Source of the DNA: Agelas oroides
Lineage: Eukaryota; Porifera; Demospongiae; Agelasida; Agelasidae
Length of the DNA stretch: 64,000 nt
Assembly: GCA_949130485.1 (NCBI GenBank)
Contig: OX422184.1
Coordinates: 3,595,204-3,659,203 of the forward strand
Direction: 5' to 3'
Below, one piece after another: positions 35,201 to 48,500 of this stretch. How positions within the stretch are numbered: the first letter of the stretch is position 1; every line of letters begins with the position of its first letter. Below the pieces are notes generated by a model that was given only the letters and a program-made list of their open reading frames with translations, was not told the origin of the DNA and ran no database searches. The position numbers and the translations under genes are program-made.

Positions 35201-38200
35201 GACTGTAGTGGAGGTACACGGTGCTTGGTGTACTGAAAATGATGCCCGCACCTTGTTGCCTGTTGATGCTAGAATTGGTAAAACGACTGTCAACAGAGAA
35301 CAATGTGTGGGCGTCATTTTCTGTACACCAGGTACTGTGTACCTCCACTACAGTCTTGCAGTATCACAAAGTGTTTACGCAGTTTTCTCTCTGTGTTTGA
35401 ATGTCCAATTATACCTGTCATCTGGTGATCACCAATGTACTCTACATGGTTTAATCAATAATGTATTCCTTTCCCAACAGTCAAGGATGCAGACTCTATC
35501 ACCAAATTGGAACTTATAAACATAATCGATAGTCATGTTACACAGCTTTGTAGAGATTTGATTGGTCAGTTGAGATTATGTGCTACTGAGGAATCGGCAA
35601 CAACAAATCGAACAAGTCTGGCTGAAAAGTGCTGCATATTCTACAAAATGCTACTTGACATCAAGTATGCACACACAGGTAATTAATTGCATGGTGATTT
35701 ATTGGCAATGCATACATAACAGGGTTGTCTTAGTAACTGGTGGAGCAGGAGCTTGAATCACTCCTGAGCATGTTTTTTCTTTTGACTGTTTATGAGCACA
35801 TGCATGAAGTATAAATGGAACCTGGTCATGTTTGCATTTGTATCTTTAATTATTTCAATAATATTTCAATGAAATGTAACTAAGGTCTGAATTCTACTTG
35901 ATGCATTTACGTTTGATGTAGTGCAGCTGAGATTAGAACATTCAACCTGGGTAGCATAATTATATGTATTTGTGCACGCGCAAGTGAGGTTGCAGTCCAT
36001 CTGTCTGCCCAGTAAACTGTCTGTGTTTAATCTAAACACAAAGAAATCCAATGTATGTGTATCTGATAGTGTTGTCTAAATTTCCAGCTCTTTCCAATTA
36101 TACCAACATTTTCAACTACTCAAATACCGTATAGTGGGAAACTTTTGTATGCTGCAAAATTTGCATATCTTACATGAAGTTTCAAAATGCAAAAAAAAAA
36201 AAGAATATTAAATTTTTTCTGCAAAATTTCCACTGTGCTCTAACTGGTGATTCTTTATGACCAGACCTTGAAATAACAGTTGGACATTTTACGACCATTT
36301 CTTGACTTTGTCCAAGCAAACTTTACTCTGGTTGGCCAAACTGTCCCAACATGCCGATGTCACCGACGGCAATGTGTGATTGCGAATAAAATAATCATCA
36401 ACAAAAAGATCGAGATGATAATATGTTGTGTATTTCGTGTTATATGTCCAGTTGCAAAACAGCTACAGAGTTCTAGGAAAAAGCAGTGGGGTTTAACAGG
36501 CTTTGCCCAGCTTCGCTGTAGTTTTGAAGCTTATCACTATACCAAAAGCTGTGAAATAAACTGGAAGTTTTCTTAACAGAAGTTGATACTTTCAATCTGT
36601 TTTGGTACTTGGCAGTCCAATTTCTGTCTCGTTTTGAAATCTGTCGGATACTCTATCAACCATAAAATTGGTGTAAGATTTTAACAGTGGTTAAAGCAAA
36701 TTAACAACAGAGGGGCATGTGCACCTGGTTAATTAACCTTTGATTACTGCTGTCTGTTTGGTCACTAAGTATATATAAGTATTCTCATGCAGTAATGTTC
36801 TCACATGTAACTAAAGTACGTTTACTTTTGAAGTATGGCTCTTATTTCACATCCTCAGGAATACATGTGACAGAGAAAACGCTCTGCACATCTCAGAATT
36901 TTGATCTTCTGATGCGTATTCGTCGGAAATACCCACACTCTGGTGTTGTTCAGAAAAATACCTGTGATATCAGTTGGAAGTGTTTTCATAGCTTGGAGAG
37001 TAAGTGATCACCTCTTCATTACTACGACTTACCAGTGATTGTTTTTTTTTACTCTTGTGTTACACATTATACTGGCCTACATCTTAATTGTTTTGCTCTT
37101 GTATTTCACACTACATAAATGTATTCCTACATACAGATCGGTACAAAGAATCAATGACACAACTGGAAGCACTCCGAGATATAGCTGAGGAAAAAAGACA
37201 GATTGAACTGGAACTGCAGGCTGCACACAAGAAACTAGCTGAGGAGAAGGAGCAGCATGAACTTTGTAGAAGAAAACTTTGGGAATCTCACCGGGAAGTC
37301 ATATGTAAATATTAACACCATACAGTCCTTATTACCCGGTACTCACAACACCTGAGTAAAGAAGAATATCCAAGTGAACTTTTTCAAACTGCTTTCTATA
37401 GATAGGTATAACATTTCTCCTGTGTTTTTATCCTTGTGTGTAGGTTTGAGAAAGACACAACCTCCAGAAAAAGGCCAATGCAATTGGAAAAGACGAACAG
37501 GTATTGTTTCAATATAGTGGTAACTAAATAAGTGACAGCTCACTCTTTCATGCATTATACATTTTTTCAAACTGAACTCAATCATAAGACGCAAGGCTTC
37601 CATAGTTCAAATTTGAGTTATGTAAATTGTCATAATTGCAGTAACATAATTAATGGTTACCAATTTTGTAGCCATGTCCTTACGGATTAGTGGCGTAGGT
37701 GGCGGAACCTGGGAGCACGTGCCCCCCCCCTTGAGGAGATTTTGCTGCATAGTGCCCCCCCTTCAAGCTGTTAGGCGTGGTGACCTTTGTGACTGCTTTT
37801 GCAGTGAGTGATTACTGAACTAGTTTCGAAGTGAAGTACAAAGTAGAAACTGTTCTTGTCCAGGTTGTCAATTCCTCTATAAGATGCCCACCTCATCAGG
37901 CCGTATAAGGTCGACTATAGTAACTGAAACGCCTTGTGACGACTGATGTGTATCGTGGCGAATGGCTATATTACTCCTGCCATGTACTCTAGTTGGACTA
38001 GTGGCATTTGGGTACAAATATGGCCTCACAAGCAATCTCAGAGCACCAAAAAATTTTCTGGGGGAGCATGCCCCCAGGCCCCCCTAGTGTGTGCATGCAC
38101 CATCATCGGTGCCCCCCGATCTCAAGTACCTTCCGCTGCCTCTGAGTGATACGTATAGATATGTGATCCTCTCCATACTTTATATACTGACCTTACACCT

Positions 38201-38709
38201 CCATTCTTAATCATTATGGTTAGTGTTTTTCTGATTGGTTGCAGTATCTGAATCTAGTTTCTTGGCCCAAACACCCAAGTGGATTCATCTAGCTGCCAAG
38301 GAGACCCCAGTAGAGGAACCCCAATCTGAACTGAGTACGTATAAATATTAATATAACCATATTAGCAACTGTCTATGGAGCAGATCTATGGTCTGTTTGC
38401 TGCATCTTTTGCACACTTATACATACAGCCATTGATGATCTATATGAAGTCACAGACTACCTGCTAAACCTTGGCCAGACTGACACCTACAATTTGGGGC
38501 TAACCCTTGGACTGAACCAGCCTCATATAAAGAAAATGAAAGACTCAGAGACATTCAGAGATGACATGATAGCTGCATGGCTGCAGAAAGAAGACCAAGT
38601 GACCAGGAGGGGAGTGCCAACATGGGAAACCTTAGTGAAGGCCCTGAGAGATCGTAGAGTAAACCAAACTGGACTTGCTGAGACAATTGAAACTGAAAAA
38701 TGTTACTAA
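29252..38709 (+). CDS. Gene A: trypsin-like peptidase fold + helical region + Death domain
   Basis: Nine exons: 29252-30284, 33796-33888, 34793-34951, 35481-35678, 36859-36999, 37137-37304, 37444-37500, 38245-38334, 38429-38709. All eight introns are GT-AG and phase 1, summing to 2220 nt (739 aa). Residues about 60-345 look like a chymotrypsin-fold domain: GRGFIVKL strand, His100 in TSHDTIPG, Asp168 in CDIQLNI, Ser303 in HGSPVV followed by VIGVHVG. The usual GDSGGP is replaced by HGSP, so activity is uncertain. Residues 346-541 are helix-rich, possibly solenoid-like. Exon 6 (542-597) is charged coiled coil (LEALRDIAEEKRQIELELQA). The last exon is a Death domain: LGLTLGLNQPHIKKMK, AAWLQKED, PTWETLVKALRD, GLAETIE. 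No signal peptide or membrane segment. The product is probably a cytosolic adaptor or protease in Death-fold signalling. The first five exons are paralogous to gene B. The first ATG in frame is taken as start; the N-terminal 45 residues have no match in B. Confidence 0.85.
30367..30838. mobile_element. pogo/mariner-like MITE, copy 2 (inverted)
   Basis: Begins TA-CAGTGGAACCCCGCTTAACA and follows the sequence of the 27182-27603 element in reverse complement, including ATGACATTAGATTAGC and the ACAGCGGACACC repeats. The far terminus is lost after GTGTCCGTA. It lies in intron 1 of gene A, starting 82 bp after exon 1. Further fragments of this family lie at 38982 and 55020-55142. Confidence 0.8.
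31243..31875. repeat. 54-bp minisatellite, about 11.7 copies
   Basis: Tandem unit of 54 bp (18 codons) containing CAGACATGAATATTTTCTG and CCAGCCAATATACTGCCCAG. Both strands are open because the unit is a multiple of 3. Variant positions (GATTTT, GAATTT/GAGTTT, TACTACCC; TGCGTCC at 31281 and 31497) show a 4-unit, 216-bp higher-order period. It lies in intron 1 of gene A. Confidence 0.95.
32394..32478. repeat. Near-perfect 85-bp palindrome
   Basis: Two 42-bp arms with one mismatch and a single central base (CCCA-G-TGGG). The left arm starts CCAACATTCAACTGAAACAA and the right arm ends TTGTTTCAGTTGAATGTTGG. It lies in intron 1 of gene A. A second, weaker hairpin follows at 32718-32790 (GGTCACAACAACAT / ATGTTGTTGTGACC). 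Confidence 0.92.
32973..33482. mobile_element. pogo-like MITE, TA target duplication
   Basis: TA at 32971-32972 and 33483-33484 bound a 510-bp element with termini CAGTAGGAAGTCACTTATCC and GTGACTTCCTACTG. Subterminal repeats TTCGGATAACTGAA occur at both ends. No transposase frame is seen. It lies in intron 1 of gene A. Confidence 0.85.
35133..35430. repeat. Long foldback element in gene A intron 3
   Basis: Arms of about 135 bp, 35133-35266 and 35289-35430, pair with moderate divergence. The best-conserved part is GATACTGCAAGACTGTAGTG with AGGTACAC, mirrored at about 35338-35365. It ends 50 bp before exon 4. Confidence 0.85.
37688..38148. mobile_element. Probable GC-rich non-autonomous element
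   Basis: Starts near TAGTGGCGTAGGTGGCGGAA and ends near TTCCGCTGCCTCTGAGTGA. It contains GGGGGAGCATGCCCCCAGG. Fragments with the same terminal motif (GGTTCCGCCGCCTATG) and the same C-run block occur at 44890-44985 and 47570-47700. It lies between exons 7 and 8 of gene A. Confidence 0.5.
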
Positions 38710-41700
38710 TCAACTGTGAATAGCATGGCTTTATTTGTGTCTTCCTTGATGTACAGGCAGTGGGTATAGTAGCTTCCTAAAACTAAGTCCCAAGATACTC
38801 ACAGTAATTTACAGCAACCTTACCATTGTTATTTGTGCCATACTTTCCAATATGTCATGACTTTACTAGCCTAGCTCACACCCAGCTAAATGAGGCCACG
38901 GTTTTACCTACTATAACATTTCTGTTGTATGCAAGAAGAGTGAGATTTTTCCAGCCATAACTTTGTATCTACCCAAATATGCAGTGGAACCTCACTAATG
39001 CAGAATCACTGCTATAAATAGAATTGGAGGTTTGGAGTGCAATGCCATGCTTTCAATACCATGGAATAAGCACAGCTGCATGACTGGAATTATTGTAGCT
39101 ATATATATCACTTCATACAGAAAACTATGGCAGTACTTGGAGTTTTACTATACTAACCTAGTTCCCGCAGGTTTTAATTTGATTGCTTGCAGTTTTACAT
39201 ACTGCAAAGTGAGGTGGACAAGGGCTGGGAACAAGGCTAGTTATTTATACAGTTGGAACATGTTCTCTTACAGACCATCAGGAACAAACACATATATAAG
39301 TTTTTAGGGAGTTACATAATCCTTGTGTATGTGCATGAAATTGAAAACATCTGTATTTGAATTCTTTGTACGCTATATGGGGGGCCTCATTTAAATTTGG
39401 CAGGCATGCCTAGTAACAGTGCATAATTGTTTTTGATTTAGTTTGGAAGAACTTTGAACTTTGAACCATCCTGGAAGATTGGCTGTGTAAGCCCACGGAG
39501 ATGATGTCTAAGTCCACTTTTGATCTGAAAACTGCTTAGCTAGCTACATGCCAAGAGTGCGTAAGAGCGGGTGGCTTGAGTAAGAGCGTGTAACTCATGA
39601 ACTCCGTAGAATTTGAAACCAGTCGGAATTTATCACCAGTATAAAAAATAGCACATAATTATAAGCCATGGTTGCTAAGTACGTGACCTGGTGTTCTATT
39701 TTTAGTACGGTTCATGACTGGACTATGGGTCCGGGCTTCTATTGGAGTTACGTACACGCTATTGCTCGAGCCCCCCGGCCTTATGAGCTCTTACTACATG
39801 CATATAGCTAGTCTGACGACAATTGTGGTACACGCCAGAAGTATAGGCATTTAAAAGTAGGCACCTCCCTTCCAGGAGCTGAAATGGGTTACTTTCTTCA
39901 CCTGTGAATCTACTCACCCATGACCTGTTTTTCCTGCTCTAATAACAAGTGCCTATTATAGCTTTGTAGAAGTGAACGATTTTCATCACTTACATAAGTG
40001 AAAAAAGCTGCACTCTCTCATTGAAATCCAGTATTCATGGGATAACTACTAGCTACGTTTGAAAAACTGCTTAGTCATGTGCAACAAAATAGTTATTCAT
40101 ACTGTGTGTAAACATGTACAGAACTACATAACACATGACATCTTTAACCAATCCTAACACTTCACTAAATACGTACTTGGTAGTTAATTTTAATGTACTG
40201 TTTTCCTGTATGGTTCCAAGCTTTTGCGTTGTTACCAGGCTGCTTGTCAAACCACTATGGAAACAATCACGGGCTCCATACCTTCAAAAACAAATTCATG
40301 CACAGAGCTACACAGTGATTATGTAACTTGATGCATAAATTATTCTGTGTGTGTCCCAGATGGTCTGGACTGACCAGAAGCATACATTTGATGCTCTGTA
40401 TTAGGTCACATTCCCAATGTACCATTCCTCAGTTCTGACATCTGTTATATAGCTCAGTAGCCAATGATATGGTGGAATTGTGCATGGTGGCAGTATCCCC
40501 CTATTTGGTAACTGCAATCTTGCTCAGTGAAGACTTTGTCTCAGACACATCCTGCCTTTTGTCGTTCATAATATACCTCAGTGTTCATAATACAATACAT
40601 GTACATGTACAGAAAACAGGTTTAAGTACAGGAAACTTGAGATAGCACCAAGAAAACTCTTTTGTGTTTATCAATGTATTTGAATGACCTTCTGCAGGTA
40701 TGACCCCCCAAGGCATGTGGCATCCATTGACACAATTAATGTCACAATCATGAATATATCAACCTGTATCTATAGGCTGCAATATTTTTCTGATGACACA
40801 ATGCATGAATACTGTTTATATCATGCATGAGTTCAAAATTCCTTGTTGGGTGTGATCATGTGATAAATGAATGTTGTACTGGAAGCATGATTAGTTTGCC
40901 TGAGTTCCACTTCTTGTCAATGCATATCCCATAGATACAGATTCAATGGTCTCTAAATTTATGTTCATGTCCAATGAGAGTTAGCCCATCCTGGTTCTGA
41001 GCCCTTCTGAATTGTGAAGAGCTCAAAACCCATTGACAATAGCGCACTAGCCAACAAACAGTGGAAGCACACAGAGCTATAAACATGTCTGTTAGTGTAG
41101 ACAGTATACTAGACACAATGGCTCTAATCTCAATACCCCATGCAGCCCAAGGACATTAACATAAAATTAATTACAGAGGTGTGTATGCACTAACTATGGG
41201 ATTATGTATTTGTGAAAAAACTATTGACAGACAAGAAGTGGAGGCAAACTAATCATGCTTCCAGTTCAACATTCATTTATCACATGATCACACTCAACAA
41301 GGAATTTTGAACTCATGTAAACAGTATTCATGCATTGTGCCATCAAAAAATATTGCAGCCTATAGATACAGGTTGATATATTCATGATTGTGACATTAAT
41401 TGTGTCAATGGATGCCACATGCCTTGGGGAGGCATACCTGCAGAAGGTCATTCAAATACATTCTTGGTGCTATCTCAAGTTTCCTGTACTTAAACCTGTT
41501 TTCTGTACATGTACATGTATTGTATTATGAACACTGAGGTGTAGTATACTCTTGACAAAGTGCTATCTTACTGGCAGTGTGATCCACAGTTTCAGTTAGA
41601 TTTGGCCCATACTATACTGTTTTAGAAAACCTAATCAAGTTTTGGGGTACTTTGTACTGCTCCCTGGTCTCGCTCCCAGACCACATTTTATTGGTATTGG

Positions 41701-42571
41701 AGTAATAGATTTTAGCAAACACACTTCTAGCAAACCCTTATTTACGTTGATTGATGCAACTTGCTCAGAATCACACTGTAAAGTATATAGCAGGTGTCAG
41801 AACTGAAGAATAGGCCAGTCTAGCATCGTACCCAGAGAGGAGTCTGCATGGGTACGAGCTAGTTTTGAGCTCTTCACAGTGAAAGGGAATGATCAACCAG
41901 ACAATGGATTTGCAGATAAACAACATGAAAATACAGAGCAGCTAGTAAATTGCTAGGCCTACATGTGTAAAAGCAGTCCCCATCTCCCGGTAGCCCCACC
42001 GCAGCTGACGAGGCCTGGTATTAGCCGAAACGTGTCCTGCGCAGTGGCTTTACATACCATCTAGGCCTATTTTTGTCGTTTAAGGGACATGTGGTTCGTT
42101 GATTGTTCATGCCTTTAGAGTTTGCTTAACTACAGACTTTCCAGAGTGTTAATGCTAGTAGTGGGAATGAAATTCTTGACACTTTGGATGGCTAATAAAC
42201 TGTCAATGGTGCAGAAAATGGTATGACATTAAACCACAACTATAGGCTACTTCCTAGCTGAGCTATGAGCGTTTATATGCATGGTTGCACATGACTTAGT
42301 ACTCAAGTTGTCAAAGTATGCACCTGGAGTGTTTTCATGAAGCAATATTATCTTGTGATGAATATAGCTAGCTACACAGTTTTGTATAACATCTATTGCT
42401 AGATTTTGTAGTTTGACAAACAGAAAATTTCGTCACGGTAGACTAGCTAGTAAATCTGCAGGCTGAGACAGTGTCAATTCACTGGCTGTCAAAAAGTAAC
42501 TCCTATCAAGAGTACATCCATACCGTGAACTTACCGATCAGCTCAGTCTAGCGCTTATATAAAAAACGCAC
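38710..42571. other. Intergenic, gene A to gene B
   Basis: No exon is supported. It holds a degenerate TAACCTAGTTCCC...GGGAACAAGGCTA foldback near 39160-39240, the long inverted repeat at 40575-41540 and a one-sided TCTCGCTCCCAGACC end near 41668. The 530 bp before gene B carry no element I recognise. Confidence 0.6.
40575..41540. mobile_element. Long inverted-repeat element (about 310-bp arms)
   Basis: Left arm 40575-40918 and right arm 41231-41540 are inverted copies around a 310-bp non-repeated centre. The termini are ACCTCAGTGTTCATAATACA and its complement. The left arm carries a short extra segment (AACTCTTTTGTGTTTATC) absent from the right. It lies in the A-B intergenic region, and no transposase frame is present. 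Confidence 0.9.
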
Positions 42572-45500
42572 ATGGCGAGCCGAAGTCATGCCGACTGCAT
42601 CGCTAATTACTGCTGCTTCCTGCAGTCAGTGGACGCTGGGGCCAATGGCAGCGGTTTTATTGTTCAGCTTAAAGATCTTCAGAGTGCCAATCTACTTGCA
42701 CTTAATTGGAAAAAGCGAGGCAAAACCGGAGAGCTTCAAACAGATTACGCCCTCGTCACATCTCACGACACAATTCCTGGCCTGTCCCTTTCCCAACTGA
42801 GATTGAACCGCTGGACAATTTCGTGTCAAGGCATCAAGAACGGTTGCGAGCAGACACTAGGCGACTTCGTTTGTGGAGTTATTTCCTGTTGCGGTCCTGA
42901 AAGTTTGCTTGCAGGACACACTGCAGAGGTCGCTGTGACAGTATTTCGTCAGCACCTCGCTAAGGCAAGTTGCGATATCCAACTCAATATCGCAATTCTC
43001 TTCCTCAACAAATCGTTTGAGAATCTGCTGCAAGGGAGTACAGTCTTCCCACCAGTGATACCAGTCAAAGAATATTTAGACCAAAATGCATATACTCAGA
43101 AACATCAAATGATCATTAGAAACTCGCGCGTTTCCTATTGTGATGGAATCCAAAGTGTCAAAACATGCTCAGTAGCTGAGCAGCAACGCACATTAGAACA
43201 TGGACAAGTACTTACCCAGGAAATCATTGAATTTGAGAGGTTTCAGAAACTTGAGTCAAATACTACAATGGAAATATGCCATGGCTCACCTGTGTATCTC
43301 AACCCAGATACCAATGAACCCTTGATGATTGGGGTGTATGTTGGTAGAACTCGCCAGAAAGGAGAGCAACTTGTGGTCACCTTCCATGGGATCCTAAGGC
43401 TCCTACAAGGTATTGGTTTTTGTATTTTTTATGTGGCCTGCTGCTTTTTGGTCTAAAGTAGGCGAAACGGGAGTAGGTGAACAGGGAATATCCCAAAGGA
43501 TGGAGGGGAGGGGGAGTAAGGAAGCAGCCATGTTTTTATTCCTTGGTTTGCATTGACAATAATACATGGAAGCAGAGGAACAGCAAAGAAGCATATCCAT
43601 CTATCAATCAGCCTATGAGATAATTAATTGTATGTACTACAACAAAATATAAAGGTGGGGAGAAAGGAATTGGGGAAGGGCCATATAATATATATGTTTA
43701 TGTGAGTAGAATATATATACAGTAACATTTTAGAGTGAGTGAGAGACGGTGGTGTCATATGAAAATGAGAACAAACCTAAAATGGGGACGTCAGGTCGCC
43801 ATATTGCCGGGAAAATGGGGACCCAAATCTCCATATTACAGGGACAATAGGGAGCCGGGGTCCCCATTTTCGCAGAAATATGGGGATCCCTTTACGAAAA
43901 TGACTCCCTGTATGGCTGACCGTTTTCCCAAGAGTATATGTCTGTATGGCAGACCATAATCACAGGAATATGGGGATCATTCGTGAAAATGGGGATCCCC
44001 TGTATGGCTGACCATTGCAGATCTTCAATAACCAGCCTCTTACTGACCTGAGCAGCATTGTCAGATTATACATGTGAACAATCATGCATGCTAGTCAGAA
44101 GAGATGTTGTCAGTAGTTCAGTGCTCCTCAAGTAGCCCATAAGCTCCTAGCTACACAAGGACGATTTGATTTATTTCACTTAGAGGGTTGGCGGGTTGTT
44201 ATAGTACATGATGATAAACTGTTCCTCTGTTGTTGTGTTTCTAGGTGGGCTTATACCTGTGCTGTCAGTTCTCCAGTGTTTGGATATTCCTAAAGCCTGG
44301 GCAGGAAGATGGGGCTACCTTGTCACTCCACATATCGGTACGTAAGTGCTAGTCTACTTTAATATACCACTTTTGGTAAGCCCAAGCAGTATCACAGTAG
44401 GAAAAGTCTTACAATATCAATGGTGACATTAAGGGTGCATTGACCATGGCTCAATAAGCACTTGGCAGCAGAAGACATTCGAGATTGGGAGGGCACATGA
44501 CTACAACCATGTAGCAGCTAGGGGGTCTGGGGGCATCCCCCCCAGAAAAAAATTTCAGAATTAGATGCTCTGAGATCGCTTATAAGGCTATTTTTGGACC
44601 AAAACTAGCTACTACTCTGACGAGAACATCTATATAGTTCATACCATGCTTGATAGCTTGGGGCATCAATTGGGTCAAGGTATCAGCCTCGTTCCCAGGG
44701 GTTCCGTTTCTTTCGTTCTCGCTCACCTCGCCTATATTGTCACTGTCTGAATCTAGACTAAAGACAAGACACTCATTCATCTTGGTTCGCTTGCTAGCTA
44801 GTGTGGACTTAGTGAAGCTGACTAGGTCATGTACATAGCCTCTTCACTGATTGGACAACCACCAACACCTGAATAAAGTGCCTGCTGCTGTAGGATTTTG
44901 TGGGGACACTGACCCCCCGCATAAAACTTTGCAGGGGCACATGCCCCCAGTGCCCCCCTGGTTCCGCCGCCTATGCTCGGTACTATGTATGCGAGTGGTT
45001 CAAATTCAAACCTTTTGTCACGGTTCTGTTAAAATTGAGGTTTACAGCAATGGAAGGCCTTACAGGCTATTAAAATGGGTTAGTAGATGATGATGTCAAG
45101 CTGTAAGCAATCAAAAACTAATGTCTGGGAACGAGGCTACTATATGTACTGTGTATTGCTGGCAAATTTTTGTGAGCAATGACATGATCATCATCATCAT
45201 CTACAGTATAGGACACTGTCATCAGCCCCAAAAAAGTAAACTGTTTGGCTGCTTGCTCAATGCTGGGGATTGAACAAACACTAGTAATAAGACCACCATC
45301 CAAAATCCCTTTATCAAATGAAGTTATGGCAAAGGGATCTTCTTCTCACTTGAAAATACGCCCACCTATTTTGCTATAGTACATGCCATTATGTCAATCA
45401 GGAAAGCATTGGAGAAGCAGTACTGTGAATTAAAGAGGTGGAACTAACAAATGTATAGGCAGACACCTTTTGGTGCTACTGTACTGGTGCATGACAAGAG

Positions 45501-48500
45501 AGACTGCATGCAACAGTGCTGAGTCATTGCACATGTAAGATATAGGAGCTGGAATACTTGTGGATGGGTGGGCATATTCTCAAAAACTTGCTCCTCCTCC
45601 TCTTTGAAGATCAGGGCCTAAAATGGGGGGTAACACTGCCCATTTGTGCAGTGATTAAGCTAGAGTGGGCAGTGATAAAATCTAAGTGTTAAAAATTAAT
45701 CGTAAAAATGAGTAAGCATATTCAACCAATATCCCATTATCCTCCACATGAAAGACATTTCAGATAAAAAGAAGATACTGAAACGACAGTCACTCAAATC
45801 TAACAGAAGGTAGTGCTGGGTTCACACGTTTAGAAGCTGTACCGAAAAACGATGTTACATGGTTATTGTATTAAACCTGAAACCTCTGAAATGTAACGAA
45901 AGCGTTTCCATGCCATTGTTTTTACCGCGTTTCCTGTGGGAGCTTCGGCAGTGTTAATATTTTAGGCCCTGTTGAAGATCCACTAAATTTCATTTACCAG
46001 TGGGCATACTTTCAGGAGATTACAATGAGGTTATGTTTATAGTTGTGTACTGTCATTGTAAATCAGCTACTGACAACCTTTTTTTTAATACGTACTGTAC
46101 TGTAGACAAGATGAAAAGGATGGAGTGCAGCTATGTTTGTGAGGTTCTGCACTTCTTACTGAAGAAAAGACATGGGACACCATTCCTCAAGATTCCTGTT
46201 GACCTAGTGAATGTGGATAATGAGGCATCTTTGGACCTACTGTGTGCTCTGTTCAAACACTGTGAGTGTCATGAGAATTACTTATACTGCTGTCTTTGAG
46301 CAGCCTGGCTTGTCTGTTTTGCACAGGCTGTAGCTACTTAAGGTAGCTTACAGTAAACCATGTGGCCAGACCAGAAACTGGTCTAAGCAGACTAAGCTGC
46401 CTTAACTAGATTTATGCATACGTAAACAACTAGCTAGGCTGTGTGCTCATAAGTTTCAGAGACTACCCTGCTATATACCTTCATGGTTTGAGTGTGAAGT
46501 TTATTTCAGGTGTAAAGCACTTTTTAATCGGAATAGCTGCCCTGACCAAATAAATGGCTGCATTGTCATGCATGTGTGTTCACTTGGTGAGGACTGCCTT
46601 TTTTCTACATGCTTCACTGTTTGAAGCTGTCAGTTGGCATCAGCGCTAGTGCTGAGAACCACATATTAAGTTAAAATTGAAGAAGCACCCCGGGCTACTT
46701 TACAACAAACACATGCCTAAAGCTTCAGACATTGCAGCTTACGTACTCAGGCTCACCCCATGAAGGGTTTAGATTAGAAACCTTTACCAGTAAACTTGGA
46801 TCAAAATATCATACTTGTTGTAAACGTTGGTACTACAAAAGTTTAAGCTCAATACGTAGGAAATAGAGTCTAGGGTTTGCCAAGGCAGCACTTCAGTCTT
46901 CCCACCCCAATTCATTTTTAGCCAAAAAATTAGAGTATCAACTGCCTGTGTAGTCGGTCATAGTTATAGTGCTAAAAGATGCTAAAAGATAGTGAAGCAG
47001 GATCAGGGTAGCTTTATTTCCAGGCTACTTCCTATAACTTCTCATTACTTAAAAGGAGAAATAAACCCTGGCTTGGTTGTTGTACTAGGAGCTGAGTGCT
47101 AACCCACAATGTCACAAGGGTGCCAGAACCACGGGGCTAGCGGGGCTATAGCCCCCCTAAAGCTCTGGTCAAGGGGCTAAGCCGCCCTTTCACGAGTGTT
47201 GGGTACGAGAAAAATCCATGTGCCTACATTAGACGTCCAGTTGAAATTTGTGTATTTTTCTATGAATTACCCTTGTCCTGATCTGTCGTTCTAAATGTCG
47301 GCGCTATCTCACTTGAACTGCCTGAGTGACCACGGGGAGTGGTGATGGCTGATACTTTTTGCACATGTGTAATCCAGCCAGCATAGCCCGTAGGTATATA
47401 TTATCTATGCAGCCAGGATAATATATTATATGATATCCCTGATCCAGCCTACGGGGGTACACGTGTATGTGTAGTCGCAATTAACCTCAATGTGGCCTTG
47501 ATTGGTTGCAGAATACTGCACAACAGTTATTACAGGTAAGACTGCATATTCTTGTTTTGGGCCAAAAATGGTCTCAGAAGCAATCTCAGAGCCTCCAATT
47601 GTAAATGTTTTCTGGGGAAGCATACCCCCAAGATCCTGCATGGTTATGCAAGCATTCATCATTTAGGCCCCCTAACCTGAAGTATCTTGCACCACCACTG
47701 CAATGTCATAATATCAATAATTTTTTTTCACTTTTAATATTGCACTCATGTGTAGTTATTTCAACAACAGTAATGTCTTCCAACAGTTGAGAGTGCTGAC
47801 AATGCTGATTTGAATGAAGCAGTCACCAAATTGAACCTCGAGAATGAGATTAATGCCTACATTACACGGCTTTGCAACAATGTGATTAATTTGTTGGAAT
47901 CAGGTAATATCTTGGTAGCAGATAGAACAACTCTTGTTGAGAAGTGCCTCATCTTCTACAATAGGCTACTTGACTTCAAGTATGCAGGTAAGTGGTCATC
48001 CATTTGGCTAGGCATTGTGTAACAGGGCTGTTATGTTTCAAATAATTGCCTAAGTTAGCCCTATAGTGTCATGCATACACATATTGAATGTTGAGCACTT
48101 GATGTTGTAGATATGTGTTCTTGTATCACGCACACGTACAGTAAAGTTCTCACGTGTTATACAATGTAAATGTATAACCTTGTGTATGGCTGTTTCATAT
48201 ACAATGTAATTATACGTTATGCATCTGCAGGAATAACGGAGCAAATTCTTCGCACACCTCAGAATCTTGAACTTCTGAAACACATTCAACAGGGATACAA
48301 ACACTCTGATGTTGTTCAGAAAAATGTCATTGATATCATTTTGAAGAGTAAGTGCATACATACATCATGAGTTAGTCTAGTGCCTATCTTTCTTTAATCA
48401 GTTGGAGGGAAACAAGAAAGCAAGTCTAAGGGAACAGCACAAATTTTAGTACCTGATAATTACTGTGGTTCACACCAAGCTTAATGAGATTCATACTCAG

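Noticed and set aside
37305-37315. Gene A ending at TAA 37313 after the coiled coil
   Set aside because: A GTAAAT donor precedes the stop, and three more phase-1 exons lead to a clear Death domain.
43735-44015. Repeats of ATGGGGA and CTGTATGGCTGACC as a possible gene
   Set aside because: Short imperfect direct and inverted repeats in gene B intron 1 without a stable frame; probably another eroded element.
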